A stretch of DNA of 64,000 nt from Rhizobium sp. BK376 (GTDB lineage: Bacteria > Pseudomonadota > Alphaproteobacteria > Rhizobiales > Rhizobiaceae): NCBI RefSeq assembly GCF_004341625.1, contig NZ_SLZG01000016.1, positions 62,001 through 126,000 on the forward strand, given 5' to 3'. The notes beneath the pieces are model-generated. The model saw nothing but the letters and a program-made list of their open reading frames with translations. It searched no databases and had not been told where the DNA came from. A program made the position numbers and the translations under genes. This document shows positions 60,397-64,000 of this stretch, piece after piece. Numbering within the stretch: the stretch's first letter is position 1; each line of letters begins with the position of its first letter.

Positions 60397-61932
60397 ATGA
60401 CCAGCGTCCTTCAACGTCCGATCGCGGATAAAGCATCAGCCGCACCGACAGCTATTCTGGAGATGCGCGGCATTTCGCAGATCTTTCCGGGCGTCAAGGC
60501 TCTGGATGGCGTCAGCATCAGCCTCTATCCGGGCAAGGTGACGGCACTGATCGGCGAAAACGGCGCCGGCAAATCCACGCTCGTCAAGATTCTGACGGGC
60601 ATCTACCGCCCGAACGAGGGCGAGATTCTCGTCGATGGCAAACCGGTGCATTTTTCGAATGCCCAAGCCGCGATCGACGCCGGCGTAACTGCCATCCATC
60701 AGGAGACGGTGCTTTTTGACGAGTTGACGGTTGCCGAGAATATCTTCCTGGGCCACGCGCCGCGCACGCGCTTCCGCACGATCGACTGGAAGCTGATGAA
60801 CAATCGTTCGAAAGAGCTGCTGCATTCGCTGGAAAGCAACATTGACCCGACGATCCGCCTGAAGGATCTTTCTATCGCGCAGCGACATCTTGTGGCCATT
60901 GCCCGCGCCCTGTCGATCGAAGCCCGCATCGTCATCATGGATGAGCCGACGGCCGCTCTCTCACGCAAGGAGATCGACGATCTCTTTCGCATCGTCGAAG
61001 GCCTGAAGGCGCGCGGAAAAGCCATCCTTTTCATCAGTCACAAGTTCGACGAACTCTATGAGATCGCGGACAATTTCGTCGTCTTCCGTGATGGCCGCGC
61101 CGTCGGCAACGGGCGACTGAAAGAGACGCCACAGGACGAAATCGTCCGCATGATGGTCGGGCGTGACGTTAAGGATGCCTTCCCGAAGATTGCCGTCCAG
61201 ATCGGCGATACCGTTCTCAATGTCCAGAATTACTGCCACCGTACCGAATTTCGCGACATTTCCTTCGGGCTTCGCCGCGGCGAAATTCTCGGCGTCTATG
61301 GCTTGATCGGCGCCGGCCGTTCCGAGCTCTGCCAATCGCTCTTCGGCGTCACCAAGCCGCTTTCCGGACGTCTCGCGTTGAATGGCGAGGAGATCACCAT
61401 TCACTCGCCGCTCGACGCGATCCGCGCCGGCATCGTCTACGTACCGGAGGAACGCCAGCGGCACGGGCTGGCGCTGCCGATGCCCATCTATCAAAACATG
61501 TCTCTGCCATCGCTTGGCCGCACATCTCGCAAGGGTTTCCTGAAAGCCGCAGAGGAATTCGCGCTCGCTCGGAAATATGCCGAGCGGCTGGATCTGCGCG
61601 CGGCGGCACTGTCCGTTCCTGTCGGGACGCTCTCAGGCGGCAACCAGCAGAAGGTCGTGATCGGCAAATGGCTGGCGACCCAGCCAAAGGTCATCATTCT
61701 CGACGAGCCGACGAAGGGCATCGACATCGGCTCGAAGGCTGCTGTCCACGCCTTCATCAGCGAGCTGGCGGCAGACGGGCTCTCCATTATCATGGTCTCG
61801 TCGGAACTGCCGGAAATCCTGGGCATGTCGGACCGTGTGCTTGTCATGAAGGAAGGCCTTTCTGCCGGCATCTTCGAGCGCGCTGGGCTGACGCCGGAAA
61901 CGCTGGTGCGCGCTGCAACGGGCAACGCATAG
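60397..61932 (+). CDS. rhaT: RhaT, rhamnose ABC transporter ATPase (tandem domains)
   Basis: A 511-residue protein with two ABC domains, as in RbsA/AraG. Domain 1 (about 20-255) has Walker A GENGAGKST, signature LSIAQRHLVAIARA and Walker B IVIMDEPTAALS. Domain 2 (about 265-505) has a degenerate Walker A (YGLIGAGRSE), signature LSGGNQQKVVIGKW and Walker B VIILDEPTKGIDIG. The degenerate second site is normal for the family. It energises rhamnose uptake through RhaP and RhaQ. In R. leguminosarum the sugar kinase RhaK is also needed for transport. Confidence 0.94.
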   Translation: MTSVLQRPIADKASAAPTAILEMRGISQIFPGVKALDGVSISLYPGKVTALIGENGAGKSTLVKILTGIYRPNEGEILVDGKPVHFSNAQAAIDAGVTAIHQETVLFDELTVAENIFLGHAPRTRFRTIDWKLMNNRSKELLHSLESNIDPTIRLKDLSIAQRHLVAIARALSIEARIVIMDEPTAALSRKEIDDLFRIVEGLKARGKAILFISHKFDELYEIADNFVVFRDGRAVGNGRLKETPQDEIVRMMVGRDVKDAFPKIAVQIGDTVLNVQNYCHRTEFRDISFGLRRGEILGVYGLIGAGRSELCQSLFGVTKPLSGRLALNGEEITIHSPLDAIRAGIVYVPEERQRHGLALPMPIYQNMSLPSLGRTSRKGFLKAAEEFALARKYAERLDLRAAALSVPVGTLSGGNQQKVVIGKWLATQPKVIILDEPTKGIDIGSKAAVHAFISELAADGLSIIMVSSELPEILGMSDRVLVMKEGLSAGIFERAGLTPETLVRAATGNA

Positions 61933-61941
61933 GAGCTGCCG

Positions 61942-62946
61942 ATGCCAAAAATACTGAAAAAACGCGAAACGCTGCTCTTTTCCATCATCGTCGTTCTGAT
62001 CGCCGGCTTTTCGACCCGCGCAACCGGCTTCGCGACGCCTGAAAACCTCAGCAACATCTTCAACGATACCGCGATCCTGATCATTCTGGCGCTCGCGCAG
62101 ATGACGGTCATCCTCACCAAGTCGATCGATCTTTCGGTTGCCGCCAATCTTGCCTTCACCGGCATGGCGGTCGCCATGCTGAATGCCGCCTATCCCGGCA
62201 TCCCTCTTGTCGCATTGATCCTGGCTGCTATCGCGATCGGCGCACTTCTCGGAGTGATCAACGGCTACCTCGTCTGGGCGCTGGAAATTCCTCCGATCGT
62301 CGTGACGCTGGGAACGCTCACCATCTATCGCGGCATGGCCTTCGTGCTTTCGGGCGGCGCCTGGGTGAATGCGCACCAGATGACCCCCATCTTCCTCAAT
62401 GCGACCCGCCAGCCGATCCTCGGCCTTCCAGTTCTCGGCTGGATCGCCATTGTCATCGTGTTGCTGGTCTATGTCGTGCTGAAGTACACATCCTTCGGGC
62501 GTGCGACCTATGCGGCTGGCGGCAATCCGGTTGCCGCCGTCTATGCCGGCATCGATGTCGGCTGGACGCGCTTCCTCGCTTTCGTCCTCTCGGGCGCGCT
62601 GGCAGGGCTCAGCGGCTATCTCTGGGTTGCCCGCTATGCGGTGGCCTATGTCGACATCGCCAACGGATTTGAACTCGACAGCGTTGCAGCCTGCGTCATC
62701 GGCGGCATCTCGATTGCCGGCGGCGTCGGCTCGGTCGCTGGCACCGTTCTCGGCGCGCTGTTTCTCGGCGTCATCAAAAATGCATTACCGGTCATCGGCA
62801 TCTCACCTTTCACCCAGATGGCGATATCAGGGACGGTGATTATCCTTGCGGTCGTCTTCAATGCAAGGCGCGAACGCAACCGCGGTCGCATCATCCTGCG
62901 TGACCAGGCCGCCAAGGAAATCGACGAAAGGAAGGTGGCAGCATGA
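61942..62946 (+). CDS. rhaP: RhaP, rhamnose ABC transporter permease
   Basis: A 334-residue CUT2 permease starting 9 bp after rhaT. It has eight to ten membrane segments (LLFSIIVVLIAGFSTRATGF first). The typical blocks are MTVILTKSIDLSVAANLAFT, TYAAGGNPVAAVYAGIDVGW and ACVIGGISIAGGVGSVAGTV. Its stop overlaps the rhaQ start (ATGA at 62943-62946). Confidence 0.93.
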   Translation: MPKILKKRETLLFSIIVVLIAGFSTRATGFATPENLSNIFNDTAILIILALAQMTVILTKSIDLSVAANLAFTGMAVAMLNAAYPGIPLVALILAAIAIGALLGVINGYLVWALEIPPIVVTLGTLTIYRGMAFVLSGGAWVNAHQMTPIFLNATRQPILGLPVLGWIAIVIVLLVYVVLKYTSFGRATYAAGGNPVAAVYAGIDVGWTRFLAFVLSGALAGLSGYLWVARYAVAYVDIANGFELDSVAACVIGGISIAGGVGSVAGTVLGALFLGVIKNALPVIGISPFTQMAISGTVIILAVVFNARRERNRGRIILRDQAAKEIDERKVAA

Positions 62947-63953
62947 GCACCGTTTCGCAAGCCACGGAAAAACGCACAATCCCCGACCGCCTCGGAACAC
63001 CGCTGAAGCGGATCATGTCGAGCTGGGAGATCCTGCTGCTCGGCGTCGCCATCCTGATCTTCATCTTCAATTCAATCGCGTCGCCCTATTTCCTCGACGC
63101 CTACAATCTCTCGGACGCGACCTTCAATTTCACCGAAAAGGCAATGATTGCCTTTGCAATGACGCTGCTGATCATCGCAGGCGAGATCGACCTCTCCGTG
63201 GCCGCGATTATTGCACTCGCGTCGACTGCGATGGGTGCTGCGGCACAATATGGCGTCGACACGGCCGGCCTGGTCGCGATCGGTATTTTTGTCGGCCTGC
63301 TCTGCGGTCTCTTCAACGGCTTTCTCGTCTCGGCGCTGAAACTGCCCTCCATCGTCGTCACCATCGGCACTATGAGCCTGTTCCGCGGCATCTCCTATAT
63401 CGTCCTCGGCGATCAGGCCTATGGTGGCTATCCCGATGATTTTGCCTATTTCGGCCAGGGCTATGTCGTTTGGGTGTTCTCCTTCGAGTTCGTGCTATTC
63501 ATCGTGCTGGCGATCCTCTTTGCCATCCTGCTGCACGCGACAAATTTCGGCCGGCAGGTCTATACGATCGGCAACAACGAGTTTGCCGCGCGCTTCTCCG
63601 GCATCCCGGTCGAGCGGGTGAAGTTCATCCTCTTCCTTCTGACGGGCGTCATGAGCGGCGTTGCTGCTGTCTGCCTTACCTCGCGCCTCGGCTCGACCCG
63701 CCCCTCGATCGCGCAGGGCTGGGAGCTTGAGGTCGTGACCATGGTCGTTCTTGGCGGCGTCTCGATCCTCGGCGGTTCGGGTACGATCGGCGGTGTCGTC
63801 ATTGCCGCCTTCGTCATGGGCCTCGTCACCTTCGGGCTCGGCCTGCTGAACGTGCCAGGGATCGTCATGTCGATCTTCATCGGCCTGCTGCTGATCATCA
63901 CCATCGCCATCCCGATCATCGCGCGCCGCATCAAACTTATGAGTTCGAAATGA
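62943..63953 (+). CDS. rhaQ: RhaQ, rhamnose ABC transporter permease
   Basis: A 336-residue CUT2 permease. Key blocks are LLIIAGEIDLSVAAIIALAS, QVYTIGNNEFAARFSGIPVE and MVVLGGVSILGGSGTIGGVV, with about ten hydrophobic segments. It pairs with RhaP to form the channel. It ends with an ATGA overlap into rhaU at 63950-63953. Confidence 0.93.
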   Translation: MSTVSQATEKRTIPDRLGTPLKRIMSSWEILLLGVAILIFIFNSIASPYFLDAYNLSDATFNFTEKAMIAFAMTLLIIAGEIDLSVAAIIALASTAMGAAAQYGVDTAGLVAIGIFVGLLCGLFNGFLVSALKLPSIVVTIGTMSLFRGISYIVLGDQAYGGYPDDFAYFGQGYVVWVFSFEFVLFIVLAILFAILLHATNFGRQVYTIGNNEFAARFSGIPVERVKFILFLLTGVMSGVAAVCLTSRLGSTRPSIAQGWELEVVTMVVLGGVSILGGSGTIGGVVIAAFVMGLVTFGLGLLNVPGIVMSIFIGLLLIITIAIPIIARRIKLMSSK

Positions 63954-64000
63954 CTGCGCAAATGGAACGGCACGCTTTCAAGATGCGGCTCAATCCGGGC
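63950..64000 (+). CDS. rhaU: RhaU, L-rhamnose mutarotase, cut by the window edge
   Basis: Only 17 codons are inside the window: MTAQMERHAFKMRLNPG. The string ERHAFKMRLNPG matches the conserved start of L-rhamnose mutarotases, which interconvert the alpha and beta anomers. Its position after rhaQ agrees with the R. leguminosarum order rhaRSTPQUK. ATG 63962 is an alternative start four codons later. Confidence 0.82.
   Translation, partial: MTAQMERHAFKMRLNPG

Noticed and set aside
1..64000. CRISPR arrays, insertion sequences, integrases, prophage, rRNA or tRNA genes
   Set aside because: I found no regularly spaced repeats, transposase or integrase motifs, phage structural genes or tRNA-like cloverleaf sequence while reading both strands.

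Overview
The window looks like chromosome or large-plasmid DNA of a Rhizobium-type alphaproteobacterium. It is GC-rich and dense with ABC importers, LacI/GntR/LysR/DeoR regulators and short-chain dehydrogenases. It ends in an L-rhamnose locus with the gene order known from Rhizobium leguminosarum (rhaI, rhaD / rhaR, rhaS, rhaT, rhaP, rhaQ, rhaU). I see no rRNA or tRNA gene, insertion sequence, prophage or CRISPR array. Assignments come from reading motifs and translations; no database search was run.

Layout. 1-6.4 kb: a truncated peptide-type ABC binding protein is divergent from a GntR regulator. The regulator heads a tightly overlapped set: creatininase-like hydrolase, ketopantoate-reductase-like enzyme, SDR and M20 peptidase. 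6.8-10.6 kb: aldo/keto reductase, SDR and NAD-dependent epimerase, convergent with a LysR gene. 10.8-13.0 kb: a small conserved-looking protein and a Do-type (DegP) protease ending at a strong terminator. 13.0-22.1 kb: a minus-strand operon (LacI regulator, CoA-transferase, enoyl-CoA hydratase, aldehyde dehydrogenase, SDR, GMC oxidoreductase), divergent from a DUF993-type protein. 22.1-27.8 kb: a LacI regulator and a complete sugar ABC importer. 28-28.8 kb: a YghU-like glutathione transferase. 29.1-37.7 kb: a LacI regulator with an apparent CTG start, a second sugar importer, a GH127 beta-L-arabinofuranosidase and a glycerate 2-kinase. 38.0-41.1 kb: an orphan ParA-like ATPase and an MscS-family channel. 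41.2-47.9 kb: a HutC-type regulator, a polar amino-acid ABC importer, and a histidine ammonia-lyase homologue in which the cofactor-forming Ala-Ser-Gly is deleted. 47.9-50.1 kb: SDR, MocA-like and XdhC-like genes. 50.5-54.7 kb: GH25 lipoprotein, SMP-30 lactonase-like protein, a candidate small RNA with a 24-codon ORF, a sugar acetyltransferase, and a small copper-type pair (DUF2946-like, CopC). 54.8-64 kb: the rhamnose locus, cut at the right edge inside rhaU.

Together this is an accessory catabolic region that pairs importers with pathway enzymes under local one-component repressors. Most regulator genes have paired inverted repeats beside them that look like their operators. The observations I rate highest are the MIO-less lyase in a HutC-controlled transport operon, the small structured transcript at 52.6-52.85 kb, the mirrored rhaR/rhaD operator-promoter blocks, the CTG-initiated LacI gene, and the two uncharacterised catabolic clusters at 1-6.4 kb and 13-22 kb.
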